Positions 1 through 7,864 are shown, numbered from the stretch's first letter. The stretch is DNA of 16,744 nt from Candidatus Iainarchaeum sp. (GCA_017609945.1 JAFCCZ010000009.1:1-16744); one strand, 5' to 3'. Program-made: numbers and translations. The notes: generated from the letters alone by a model not told the origin.

Positions 1-546
1 ATAGACAGCGGCCCACAGACCGCGTTCACCAAAATGATTCCGTGGGATGGAATTGGAACAAACTGCAAGGACTTTGATGACAGGCCAATGCTGGACGCAT
101 GGCAGGGAACCTGGGACATTCACGGCGGAATCACCGGAAATATCAGGTGCGCCAAGGGAACGGACATCCAGGATTACGGAATTGAGTGGTGCAACCCAAT
201 AAGGCAGGGCGAACTCTACCTGCAGAGCGTTGTGTTTACCCCTCAGAACACAAGCAGCCTGATGCAAAGGGGAACCCACAGCAATGACATGGCATTGATT
301 GGAATCAGTGGCGGCGGGAGCCAGATTGCGCTGAACGGTGTCCCGGGAATGCCACTGAACAGCTATGGAACAAGCGGAATTGAGTCAGTTGAGGACGTGT
401 TTGAGCTCGTGAACGAGGGCAAGGTCTGCATAATCGGGGCAGACAACAGGATAAGCAGCCAATTCTTCTGGAACCCGAAGGTAATTCTTGAAGAGCTTTC
501 AGACGAAAGGGGCAAGGCAGAGGAAGCCTGCATTAGGGCCCCTTAG
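1..546 (+). CDS. C-terminal fragment of a giant surface protein, copy 1 of the tandem family (5' end outside the window)
   Basis: The frame is open from base 1 and ends at TAG 544-546, giving 181 visible residues. The ATG at 34 is probably internal, because reading is open before it and the homology starts in mid-domain. The fragment aligns with the C-termini of copies 2 and 3. WDGIGTNCKDF matches WDGAGKCLDY, GELYLQSVVFTP matches GDVYLKTVFYTP, and GKVCI followed by SSQFFWNPK matches GQVCV followed by TSFWWNPK. It is clearly more divergent than copies 2 and 3 are from each other, and it has extra cysteines (IRCAKG, IEWCNP). No catalytic motif is recognised. By analogy with its neighbours it should be the distal, extracellular end of a protein of more than 2000 residues, but the anchor and repeats lie upstream and are not seen. 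Copy 2 starts 37 bp downstream. Family membership is confident; function is unknown. Confidence 0.9.
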   Translation: MDSGPQTAFTKMIPWDGIGTNCKDFDDRPMLDAWQGTWDIHGGITGNIRCAKGTDIQDYGIEWCNPIRQGELYLQSVVFTPQNTSSLMQRGTHSNDMALIGISGGGSQIALNGVPGMPLNSYGTSGIESVEDVFELVNEGKVCIIGADNRISSQFFWNPKVILEELSDERGKAEEACIRAP

Positions 547-583
547 AAACAAATAAAAACCCCAAAGCGCTTAAGGTAAGTGA
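547..583 (+). promoter_or_regulatory. Spacer with possible TATA-like box for copy 2
   Basis: This 37-bp spacer contains the A/T-rich run AAATAAAAA at 551-559, centred about 29 bp before the ATG at 584. In archaea the TATA box lies about 25-27 bp before the transcription start, so transcription would begin within a few bases of the ATG. The box is weaker than those before copies 3 and 4, and no matching BRE is obvious. GGTAAG at 575-580 is at best a poor Shine-Dalgarno. There is no T-run that would mark a terminator for copy 1, so readthrough from copy 1 is also possible. Confidence 0.35.
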
Positions 584-3500
584 ATGGGCATTATCGGGAA
601 CCTTAAAGACCTCTACAGATCAATTGAAGGGGGTTACTACAGTGTTCTGGACAAAATTGACAACGTGATCCCGGTATACAAAATTGTTGACCCAATTGAC
701 AGGATTGTGCCCTCGTTTTTGCTCTTAATTTTTGCCATTGCAGTGGCGGGCTTTTTGCTGCTTTCCCCGGGAATTGAACTGCCGATAATGGGCAATGCAG
801 TGGTTGTTGTTTCCGTTCAGGACCTTCAGGGAAACCCGCTGCAGGGAGTGAGGGTTTCCTACGATTTTGCCGGCCAACGGGGCTCTGAGCGGACGGACAG
901 CGCCGGGCAGATAAGCATTCAAGTGCCTGTTGGGGAGGGGTTAGAACTAAAGGTTTCTGAAACAAGCGTTGCCGGGGTTGACTTCAAGGAATACAGCAAA
1001 ACCGTGGTAATTTCCGGAAGCGGGACCGAAAAAGTGGTTCTTGAGCGGGTAATTCCGCTTCTCTCCGAGAAAACCCTGATTTTGCAGTACGCAAGCGGTG
1101 AAAGGGTTAAGGGCAGGGAGATAACTGTAAGGCTGTCCTGCGAAACCGGCATTACACCCGATCCCGAAACGGTCACAGACACTGATTTGGACGGAATGAT
1201 TGTGGTAACAGAGCCCGCGGGCTGCGGGATAATGCAGGCAACGGTAATTGAGCCAGCAGAGTTTGCCGGAACGCCGTACCTTTTGACCAAAACCACTACA
1301 ATGCTGAGGCTGGCTAAGCCAGAGGTTAAGGCAGGGGCAGTAAGGGTAACGGTGAAGAACGAGGCAGGGCAGTGGCTTGAGGAAATCAATTTTGAGGTAA
1401 ACCTGCTTGACGGAGACGGGCTGCCGCTGAAAGCAAAGTTTACAGGAATCTTTGGGGAGGTAATCTTCAGGGATGTTGTGCCTGGAACATACTCTGTTAG
1501 TGTTAGCGACGAAACAAACGATTATGCGATTGCCACAGTTCCAGGAGTAAGAGTGGTGGCAGAGCAGACCACTGTGGTTAACTCTGTTGTGAACAAGGGA
1601 GTAAAGGGAGTGATATCTGTTACAGCCGTTGAGAGTGACTCAGGGCAGAGGATTGCGGAGGCGGCAATAAGGCTTTTGGGTTCAGATGGAAAGCTTGTGG
1701 CGGCAAAAACGACTTCTCCGGCCGGCGAGCCGGTTGAGTTTGCGGTAAGCGAACTGGATGATTATGTGCTGCAGGCAATCCACGAGGACTATCTCTACGG
1801 AGAGCTTGATTTGGAGGGGGAGGTTGACGGAGACTTTGAGGTTTCGCTGGAGATAATGACCCCGCAGAATTCCGGGCAGGTAAAGGTTTTGGTAATTGAC
1901 GAGCACGAAATTCCGGTGGAGAACGCAAGGGTAAAGCTCAGGTTCTTGGATGATGATTTTTTGGCCCCCTACCAGCCAGAGGTAACAAACTTTGATGGAA
2001 TCGCAGAGTTTGGCGGGGTAAGGGAAGGCTCGTATTACGCGTACGTTGAGAAGTTTCCGGCGTTTGGGGACAACAAGGACCAGGGGCAGGAAATTGATGT
2101 AAGGGGGGAAAACAATTTTATGGTAATCCTCTTCGTTGGCGAAACCACTGTTAACGTAAATGCGGTGGACCAGGATTTGGAGCCAGTTGAGGAGGCAGAG
2201 GTGGAGTTTTACTCTGTTACAGGGCAGCTTCTTGGAAAGATTCCGCTTCCAAGGGGGACCGGGTCTTACCCACTGAAGGCGGACAAAAAGGTTTACCTTG
2301 TTGTAAGGCACCCTGACTTCCAGCCAGTGCAGACAATGCCGGAGCAGCTTTTCCCTGGCGAGGAACTAAACTTTAACGTAGAGTTTGAGCCAAGGCTTAT
2401 TTCGGGAGAGCCAAACATAACCATGCTTGGAATGTTCCTGCTGGACGGCACAGAGGCCGCAAGGATGAGCGCGGGGCAGAGGTATGTGGCAAAATTCAAG
2501 CTCTCTGTTCCGGACGCGGGAAGCTATGAAAGGGGCGGAGTGCACTTCAGGACCGGGAACGAAGCGGTTATGGAGAATGACCCGCTGTTCATAAAGGAAA
2601 TTATTGCCGGAAACATTAATGCACTGCTGAGGGGAACCACCTTCAACCCGCCGACGGGTTACCAGCAGGATTTGGAGAACCTAACCGAGGGCGAGGCAAA
2701 GTGGGCAAACTTTGGCTGGCAAAACCTTGAGCCGGGAAACTACCTGTTTGGAGTGGAGATAAGGGTAAAGGACCAGATTACCCCAAACACCCCGCTTCCA
2801 ATCCACTACCGGGCATGGGCTGAAACAAGCGGCGGAGACTTCATTAGGGCGCCGTTTGACGCGGTTCTTGGGACAAGCGAGTCAAGCGCGGAGAGGCAGG
2901 CACTTTACGCAAAAACCTATGACAGCGAGCCCTACGAGGGAGAGGAAACCGGCTGCGAAAACGCCCTGTGCTACGGGGGCCAATGGATTTACAGCAAGGA
3001 AGAAGGGCTTTACCTTATTGAACCCTACGAGCTGGCAATAAATGCAGAGCACACACTAAGCTTCAGCATATTGAACAAGTCTGAAACATATTACGCAGAC
3101 AGCAGGCTCTACATTGAGAGCGACGGGGAGCTTCTTGAAATCAATTCATACAAAATAGTTGACGCCGACGCAAAAACAGTCAGCGCAAGCGGGCTGAAGG
3201 ATTATAAAATTGATGGCGTTGGATTGGGAGAGTTTACGCGGGGCAAAAGCGTCCGCGCAAGCCTTGAATTCACCCCAAGAGAGCTTGGAACAGACGTTTT
3301 CCAGATTCAAATAGTTGCCGACGGCAGAATTGTTTTCAGCAAGGCAGTTGAAACAACCATCAGTGCAAGCAAGCACATGGAGATTTCGGTTGACCCGGAG
3401 TACATTGGAAGCTATTCCCCCGCAACAATTGTTGTGAACGTAAAGGAGATTGGGGAATCCGGGGCAAAGCTTGATTTGAAGGATGCCCTTGTAAGGGTTA

Positions 3501-6500
3501 CAAGAATCGCGCCAGACAGGAGCGAGGTTTACTGGGAAAAGCAGACAAATTCCTTTGGAAACGCGCAATTTTTGCTTCCAGGAAGCCACCCCAACACAGT
3601 GCTGAAGATTGAGGCCGAAAAGCCGGGCTTTGCGGCGGAAGAGTTTGTAATGACCATTGACAGCGAGATTCTTGAAATAAACCCTGACTCACTGCAGGTA
3701 AACCTTGATACCCGCGGCCAGAGGGAAACGATAAAGCAGGTAAGCATCAAAAACCGCACCTGGAACAACCTAAAAATTAAGGATCTTCGCATAAAGGGCA
3801 GATTAAAGGGCATGTTTGACGAGGAAACCATTAGCGCATACCTTGAGACATGGATTGGAAAGGAATTGGAAGCCCTTTCAACCGAGGATTACCCGCTGTT
3901 CAAAATAAGGGTTAGTGAGAACGCGCTTGACTTCATTAAGAGGGCAGGGACAGTGAGGGGAGAGTTTCTGCTGACGGTTGAGAATCCCGAAATTCTTGCG
4001 GAATACGATTTCGTTATCCCGTTCAAGGCAAACATAATGCTTGGGGGCCTGCCTGACAACGCGCCATGCATTACACTCTCAAGAAAGAATTGGGTGGCCG
4101 TAACCGAGAGCAACAGGGCCACAATGGAGTTTGAGATATACAACAACTGCGTTGGGTCAGGGCAATTCCTAAGGCTTGAGAACCTGCAGGCAAGGCTTAA
4201 CTGGGAATCAGACGTGCTTGGGGTTGTGGAGATTGCGATTACCGAGGCCGAAACCGGGGCAAGCAATGTTGCAGTAATGCGGCCAAACGTCTGGTCAAAA
4301 TTCTTTGGAAGCGTTAGGCCTGACGCAACATACTATGCGATCGTAACCTTTACGCCGAGAACAGGGCACCTTGGGGAAGAGGCAAAATTCTTCATTGAGA
4401 TAGACGGCGAGATTGCAACAGACGCCGGGCCGGAAATGGTTGGCTCGGACCCGGGGAGGATTGAGTCAAGAGTGGACATAATAAACCTTGACACCTGCAT
4501 AACCTACCCGGACGTTGCTGACAAAATCACAATTGGTTCCGGAAACCAGGCAAGGCAAATTTTCACGGTGAACACAGAGCTCTGCGGAGAAACCCAGGTA
4601 GACATTTACTTATGCTACCAGGACCCTGGATGCAGTGGGGGAACAGACGAGGGATACATACAGTTGAGCTCTGACAGGTTCACAATAGCCCCTGCAAACC
4701 CGCAGAAGGAAATAATAGTTGAAAGGGGAGACATTGCCGGGGCCTACGGAATAAGCGTTTTCGCGCGCATGCCCGGAACCTCGTATAGGAAAGTTGATGA
4801 GGTTCTGGTGGAGGTTGAACCGCGCGCTGGGCAGTATTTTGCAATGGACAGATACAGTTTTGCAATAGTTGGGGAGGGGGCAATGGATAGCGCAACCCTC
4901 TCAAACAGAAAATTCCATGAACCAGTTAGTATAAAGGCCTCAATATGTGACTGGGACAAGTCACTCAACAACAACGAGTACCTGTGGAAAGCAGGAGGGA
5001 TAGGAGCAGCAACTGGAGCTATAAGTGGTACATTAGCAGGGGTGTGGGCAGGAACAGCAGTAGCAACAGCACAAGCAGCAACAGCAACCGCCGCTGCTGC
5101 AACAGCAACAGCATCCACGGCAGCTGGGGCAGGAGCTGCGGGAGCCGCAGCAGGAGCTACAGCGGCAGGAGCAACTGCAACCGGTGGTGCCGCAGCAGGT
5201 GCGACAGCAGCAGCCGGCGGTGCCACAGGAGGTGCAGCAGGCGGAGCGGGAGGAACTACAGTCGCGGCAGCAGCCGGGGGAATCGGAGCAACCGGAATTG
5301 GAATCATAGTAGCCGTAGTAATTATTGTGGCAGCGATTGTTATAAGTCTTCTTGTTGCAACAGACCCATGTGATGAAATGTTTACTGCACCGGTAACGGA
5401 TTATATTATTAATCTGCACGGTAGCAATTACGGCAGGCAGAAAATTCCTCCAGATTTGCTGGCGCTTTACCTGCGCGGTTATGCTGAAAACATTGATGTT
5501 AAAGACAGTAATGTAATGAGGACAGTTGAACTGGGCACTGAAAGAATTGGGATTATTTTTACGAACAAGGACGGCATTGGAAATATTGAGCCAATTTACT
5601 CGGTACTGCACGTGGAAGCGCTTGAACATATACACGGTGATAGCGATCATACAGATCCATTCATGGAGCTTAAAACAAGCAATTTTGGCCCATATCACGT
5701 TCCGGACACAGGCACGGTAGTCTACACACAACCGTTCCACGTAAGGTTCAAGACAATGAACATACCGCAGGTAATTCCACCGGTTGGGGAAACCCTTTCC
5801 TGCCTGCAGGGAACAACCACCGGCAGAAGCGGGAAAGGGGCACTGCCAAAAACGAAGCTTGACTGGAGCTGGAGCAATGCAGGAATCCCGGCAGATGCAT
5901 GCGACTATGGCAACCCAAACGGCATATACTGCGACGCAACACAGTTCAGCATAGCAACAAGCAAAAAGATACACATGTTGGACGAGTTTTTCAGGGCAAA
6001 CGAATTTGAGTTCCCATGCCCGGAAAACTTGCCAGAAATTGGAAAGGAGAGCATGATGAGGGGATTCAACGCAGATAGCAATAACAATGAGGTTGAAACA
6101 GACACTATTGGGCTGGAAGAAATATCACACACACTGGTTTCAAACAGTTCTGCAAGAATTAACGCAGTACTATACAACGATACTGAAAGTAGCCAAACGG
6201 CTGAGGTCATAATTTCAACCAAGATAAATGTAGGGGGGGCATATGATGAAAGCTGTAGCGCAACAGCGACTGTTGGCCCAAAGGGAAGAGAAAATGTAGA
6301 GTGTGACTTTGAGGATCTTCCACAAGGAACAGATTTTGTTGTTTCAACTGCCTTAATCACCAGCGGCCCAAAAGACCACACCAGCGCCGTCTTTGTAAGT
6401 ACCGCATTCAGAAACCTTCCGCCGTCATACTCAGACAGCTGCTGGATGCCACCTGTGGCGGGTTACTATGAAAAGATATTTATTTTGAAAAAGTTTGTGG

Positions 6501-7822
6501 AGTCAAAGCCAGGCCTTGTTTGGACCAACGACATAACAAGCTTTGATGATCTGGAGGATATTACAAGGTTCAAGGTTACTCTGATGAAGGACGCTTACCC
6601 AGAAGATTTCAGGAAAGACTTTGCCGAGTTTTACATGACCTCGCAGTTCTTTGACGCACCGGCCTGGTTTGCGGACAACCCGGGCGGAAAGCTTGCGGAC
6701 TACTTCCTTGCGGAAGACGAAAGCCTGGTTTTCTCAAGAAAGTTTGTTGACGATTACAGCATTCCGGCGCCAGGGGTATATGAGACCGAACTTATGATAG
6801 CGTATGATGAAGACGAGCCTTGGAGATTGTATGATTCATTTGGAACGCCCATTGCACAAATTGGAGTAATGTTTTACAGGGTGCAGGACGCTTACCCTGA
6901 CAGCGTGTTCTACTACATTCCGTTCAACGGAAATATTGGGAAGGACTCTGAGAATGGAAGGCAGGGATACGGCGTAAACTACAACAACGCAGACAAGGAC
7001 CTTGTGATAACAAGCCAGGGCGACTTTGTGACAACAGAGGTTATTCCCAAAACAGGGCCTGCAACCTGGGTTGAAACAAAAACAGAGTATGACTTCAAGA
7101 AAATTAACAGCAGCTTTGCAAACCGCGGTATGATAATGAAGATAACCCAGGGGGATACCCTTGACTCAAAGAAGATTCTGTTCTATCCAAATTACGCGAC
7201 ACCGGTGCTGTTAAGAATGCAGCACGAAAGGGACTCTGAGCCATTCCAGGCACTGTACGAACTTCTTGAGGCCGGAACACCAGTGGAAACCGGCGGCAAC
7301 CTGGCATTCTGGGACGGGGCAGGAAAGTGCCTGGATTACAGCGGAGTGCCTGTGGCAGAAGCGTTTGATTACCAAACAGACAGGTCAGGTAAGAAGGGAG
7401 ACCCTGTGCCAAACTGGGAATTTTTGTACGGGCTGGATTGGGATAAGGCGGACTACGGTGGAGACGTGTATTTGAAGACCGTGTTTTACACCCCAATAGA
7501 CAACGCGTTCTCCCTTAAAGCGGTTTATCCGGAAGAGCTTGCGTTTATTTCGCCTGACTCGCCAATTGCGGGGGTGGTTGACCTTAAGGGAATTGACGGA
7601 ATGACATACAACAGCCGAACCAACCAAACCAGCGTAAACGAACTGAGGGAAGTGCTTGACTTGGTTGAGAGCGGGCAAGTGTGCGTTACAAGCAACGGAA
7701 TTGAAACCTCTTTCTGGTGGAATCCGAAGTCAATATACGAAACCGCGGGAAACTATAGCTCGGTGATGGACATTGAGCTAGGGCTTGTTGAAGGGGACAG
7801 CTGTATTGGCTATGAAGGCTAA
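584..7822 (+). CDS. Giant membrane-anchored surface protein with Ig-like repeats, copy 2 (2412 aa)
   Basis: The start ATG 584 is fixed by alignment: copies 2, 3 and 4 all open with MG followed by NLxDLY. Residues 1-43 form a conserved cytoplasmic segment ending DPIDRIVPS. Residues 44-64 are a hydrophobic signal anchor without a cleavage motif, so N-in/C-out is expected. Six repeats of about 85 residues follow (about 73-157, 162-246, 252-336, 342-425, 430-517, 519-603), of carboxypeptidase-regulatory-like/Ig type. Repeat 2 has a Cys186/Cys214 pair and a DTDLDG loop (199-204). Further beta-rich modules follow, one at about 932-1030, with cysteines at 791/797, 1162/1189, 1334, 1344 and 1350. An Ala/Gly/Thr-rich segment plus a membrane helix (1470-1593) sits between Cys1455 and Cys1596. 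The C-terminal part has EHIH (1681-1684), DWSW (1760-1763), Cys1773/Cys1783 and DSVFYYIPFNG (2106-2116). Stop TAA 7820-7822. No enzyme motif is recognised; an adhesin-like or structural surface role is inference. Confidence 0.93.
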   Translation: MGIIGNLKDLYRSIEGGYYSVLDKIDNVIPVYKIVDPIDRIVPSFLLLIFAIAVAGFLLLSPGIELPIMGNAVVVVSVQDLQGNPLQGVRVSYDFAGQRGSERTDSAGQISIQVPVGEGLELKVSETSVAGVDFKEYSKTVVISGSGTEKVVLERVIPLLSEKTLILQYASGERVKGREITVRLSCETGITPDPETVTDTDLDGMIVVTEPAGCGIMQATVIEPAEFAGTPYLLTKTTTMLRLAKPEVKAGAVRVTVKNEAGQWLEEINFEVNLLDGDGLPLKAKFTGIFGEVIFRDVVPGTYSVSVSDETNDYAIATVPGVRVVAEQTTVVNSVVNKGVKGVISVTAVESDSGQRIAEAAIRLLGSDGKLVAAKTTSPAGEPVEFAVSELDDYVLQAIHEDYLYGELDLEGEVDGDFEVSLEIMTPQNSGQVKVLVIDEHEIPVENARVKLRFLDDDFLAPYQPEVTNFDGIAEFGGVREGSYYAYVEKFPAFGDNKDQGQEIDVRGENNFMVILFVGETTVNVNAVDQDLEPVEEAEVEFYSVTGQLLGKIPLPRGTGSYPLKADKKVYLVVRHPDFQPVQTMPEQLFPGEELNFNVEFEPRLISGEPNITMLGMFLLDGTEAARMSAGQRYVAKFKLSVPDAGSYERGGVHFRTGNEAVMENDPLFIKEIIAGNINALLRGTTFNPPTGYQQDLENLTEGEAKWANFGWQNLEPGNYLFGVEIRVKDQITPNTPLPIHYRAWAETSGGDFIRAPFDAVLGTSESSAERQALYAKTYDSEPYEGEETGCENALCYGGQWIYSKEEGLYLIEPYELAINAEHTLSFSILNKSETYYADSRLYIESDGELLEINSYKIVDADAKTVSASGLKDYKIDGVGLGEFTRGKSVRASLEFTPRELGTDVFQIQIVADGRIVFSKAVETTISASKHMEISVDPEYIGSYSPATIVVNVKEIGESGAKLDLKDALVRVTRIAPDRSEVYWEKQTNSFGNAQFLLPGSHPNTVLKIEAEKPGFAAEEFVMTIDSEILEINPDSLQVNLDTRGQRETIKQVSIKNRTWNNLKIKDLRIKGRLKGMFDEETISAYLETWIGKELEALSTEDYPLFKIRVSENALDFIKRAGTVRGEFLLTVENPEILAEYDFVIPFKANIMLGGLPDNAPCITLSRKNWVAVTESNRATMEFEIYNNCVGSGQFLRLENLQARLNWESDVLGVVEIAITEAETGASNVAVMRPNVWSKFFGSVRPDATYYAIVTFTPRTGHLGEEAKFFIEIDGEIATDAGPEMVGSDPGRIESRVDIINLDTCITYPDVADKITIGSGNQARQIFTVNTELCGETQVDIYLCYQDPGCSGGTDEGYIQLSSDRFTIAPANPQKEIIVERGDIAGAYGISVFARMPGTSYRKVDEVLVEVEPRAGQYFAMDRYSFAIVGEGAMDSATLSNRKFHEPVSIKASICDWDKSLNNNEYLWKAGGIGAATGAISGTLAGVWAGTAVATAQAATATAAAATATASTAAGAGAAGAAAGATAAGATATGGAAAGATAAAGGATGGAAGGAGGTTVAAAAGGIGATGIGIIVAVVIIVAAIVISLLVATDPCDEMFTAPVTDYIINLHGSNYGRQKIPPDLLALYLRGYAENIDVKDSNVMRTVELGTERIGIIFTNKDGIGNIEPIYSVLHVEALEHIHGDSDHTDPFMELKTSNFGPYHVPDTGTVVYTQPFHVRFKTMNIPQVIPPVGETLSCLQGTTTGRSGKGALPKTKLDWSWSNAGIPADACDYGNPNGIYCDATQFSIATSKKIHMLDEFFRANEFEFPCPENLPEIGKESMMRGFNADSNNNEVETDTIGLEEISHTLVSNSSARINAVLYNDTESSQTAEVIISTKINVGGAYDESCSATATVGPKGRENVECDFEDLPQGTDFVVSTALITSGPKDHTSAVFVSTAFRNLPPSYSDSCWMPPVAGYYEKIFILKKFVESKPGLVWTNDITSFDDLEDITRFKVTLMKDAYPEDFRKDFAEFYMTSQFFDAPAWFADNPGGKLADYFLAEDESLVFSRKFVDDYSIPAPGVYETELMIAYDEDEPWRLYDSFGTPIAQIGVMFYRVQDAYPDSVFYYIPFNGNIGKDSENGRQGYGVNYNNADKDLVITSQGDFVTTEVIPKTGPATWVETKTEYDFKKINSSFANRGMIMKITQGDTLDSKKILFYPNYATPVLLRMQHERDSEPFQALYELLEAGTPVETGGNLAFWDGAGKCLDYSGVPVAEAFDYQTDRSGKKGDPVPNWEFLYGLDWDKADYGGDVYLKTVFYTPIDNAFSLKAVYPEELAFISPDSPIAGVVDLKGIDGMTYNSRTNQTSVNELREVLDLVESGQVCVTSNGIETSFWWNPKSIYETAGNYSSVMDIELGLVEGDSCIGYEG
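4991..5362 (+). other. Ala/Gly/Thr-rich low-complexity segment plus internal transmembrane helix within copy 2
   Basis: This encodes residues 1470-1593 of copy 2. The first part (about 1472-1500, starting GGIGAATGAISGTLAG) has small residues at regular spacing, like a glycine-zipper helix. A run of nearly pure Ala, Gly and Thr follows. Residues 1572-1592 (IGIIVAVVIIVAAIVISLLV) are a textbook membrane helix. The DNA is rich in GCA/ACA/GGA codons in near-repeat order, so slippage expansion is plausible. Copy 3 has nothing like it at the same place. Alignment anchors on either side (4655 with 12002, and 5855 with 12848) differ in offset by 354 bp, so copy 2 is 118 codons longer between them. Long antisense and shifted-frame ORFs over this stretch are by-products of the composition. 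Confidence 0.9.
5855..5971 (+). repeat. Near-identical DNA patch shared with copy 3 (12848-12964)
   Basis: These 117 bp match 12848-12964 with only three differences that I can count (5873, the third base of the GCA/GCG codon at 5897, and 5968). One changes an amino acid (Ser/Gly) and two are silent. The patch encodes DWSW through to the ATSKK motif, with Cys1773 and Cys1783. The coding sequence on either side is far less alike, including at silent positions. Confidence 0.9.
6893..6933 (+). repeat. Identical 41-bp patch shared with copy 3 (13886-13926)
   Basis: All 41 bases match 13886-13926. The patch encodes YPDSVFYYIPFNG, a hallmark motif of the head. A second exact match lies nearby: 44 bp at 7058-7101 equal 14051-14094 (PATWVETKTEYDFK). 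Confidence 0.85.
7259..7344 (+). repeat. Near-identical DNA patch shared with copy 3 (14252-14337)
   Basis: These 86 bp differ from 14252-14337 at two adjacent positions only (GAC versus AGC, Asp/Ser). The patch encodes ELLEAGTPVETGGNLAFW and the GAGKCLDYSG motif. The next codons already differ at silent sites (GGAGTGCCTGTG versus GGGGTTCCGGTT), so the identity ends sharply. Confidence 0.9.
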
Positions 7823-7823
7823 A

Positions 7824-7839
7824 GGAAAAGCATTTTAAA
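7824..7839 (+). promoter_or_regulatory. Archaeal-type BRE/TATA promoter of copy 3, predicted leaderless
   Basis: GGAAAAG (7824-7830) followed by ATTTTAAA (7832-7839) looks like a BRE plus TATA box. The same block, GGAAAAG then one base then ATTTTAAA, recurs at 14823-14838 before copy 4, although the surrounding spacer sequence differs. The box centre (about 7836) is about 29 bp from ATG 7865, so the transcript should start at or within a few bases of the ATG. No Shine-Dalgarno is visible in the 42-bp spacer, which agrees with leaderless translation. A second A/T run, TTTAAAATAA at 7851-7860, is too close to the ATG to be this promoter's TATA box. Confidence 0.6.
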
Positions 7840-7864
7840 GCAGTAAAGCCTTTAAAATAACTGA

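Noticed and set aside
34..546. ATG at 34 as the true start of a small 170-residue gene
   Set aside because: The frame is open back to base 1, and the sequence aligns with the far C-terminal end of the 2300-2400 residue paralogues, so this is a cut-off large gene.
584..775. Cleavable secretion signal or class III (archaellin/pilin) signal peptide on copies 2-4
   Set aside because: The hydrophobic stretch begins about 43 residues in, no signal peptidase or prepilin peptidase site fits, and the upstream segment is conserved as if it is retained.
4991..5295. The Ala/Gly/Thr-rich stretch as a CRISPR or other ordered DNA repeat array
   Set aside because: There is no fixed repeat unit or spacer pattern; only irregular codon-level repetition that stays in frame.
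4977..5371. Frameshift or assembly error behind the odd segment in copy 2
   Set aside because: The reading frame is intact through it and into the conserved head, and the length difference from copy 3 is an exact multiple of three (354 bp).
4984..5373. Second + strand ORF of 129 codons in another frame, rich in Ser, Arg and Asn
   Set aside because: It is a frame-shifted reading of the same GCA/GGA/ACA repeats. The annotated frame continues without break through conserved sequence on both sides.
5033..5974. Antisense ORF of 313 codons, Cys-rich at its end, and a 187-codon antisense ORF at 4744-5307
   Set aside because: Both lie opposite the Ala/Gly/Thr-rich stretch of copy 2, where GCA/GGA/ACA codons remove stops on the other strand. 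The translations are low-complexity (Cys/Ser or Pro/Ala), and there is no promoter or start signal.
7823..7864. Intrinsic terminators in the spacers
   Set aside because: None of the three spacers has a T-run longer than four, and the TTTT present belongs to the TATA-like boxes.
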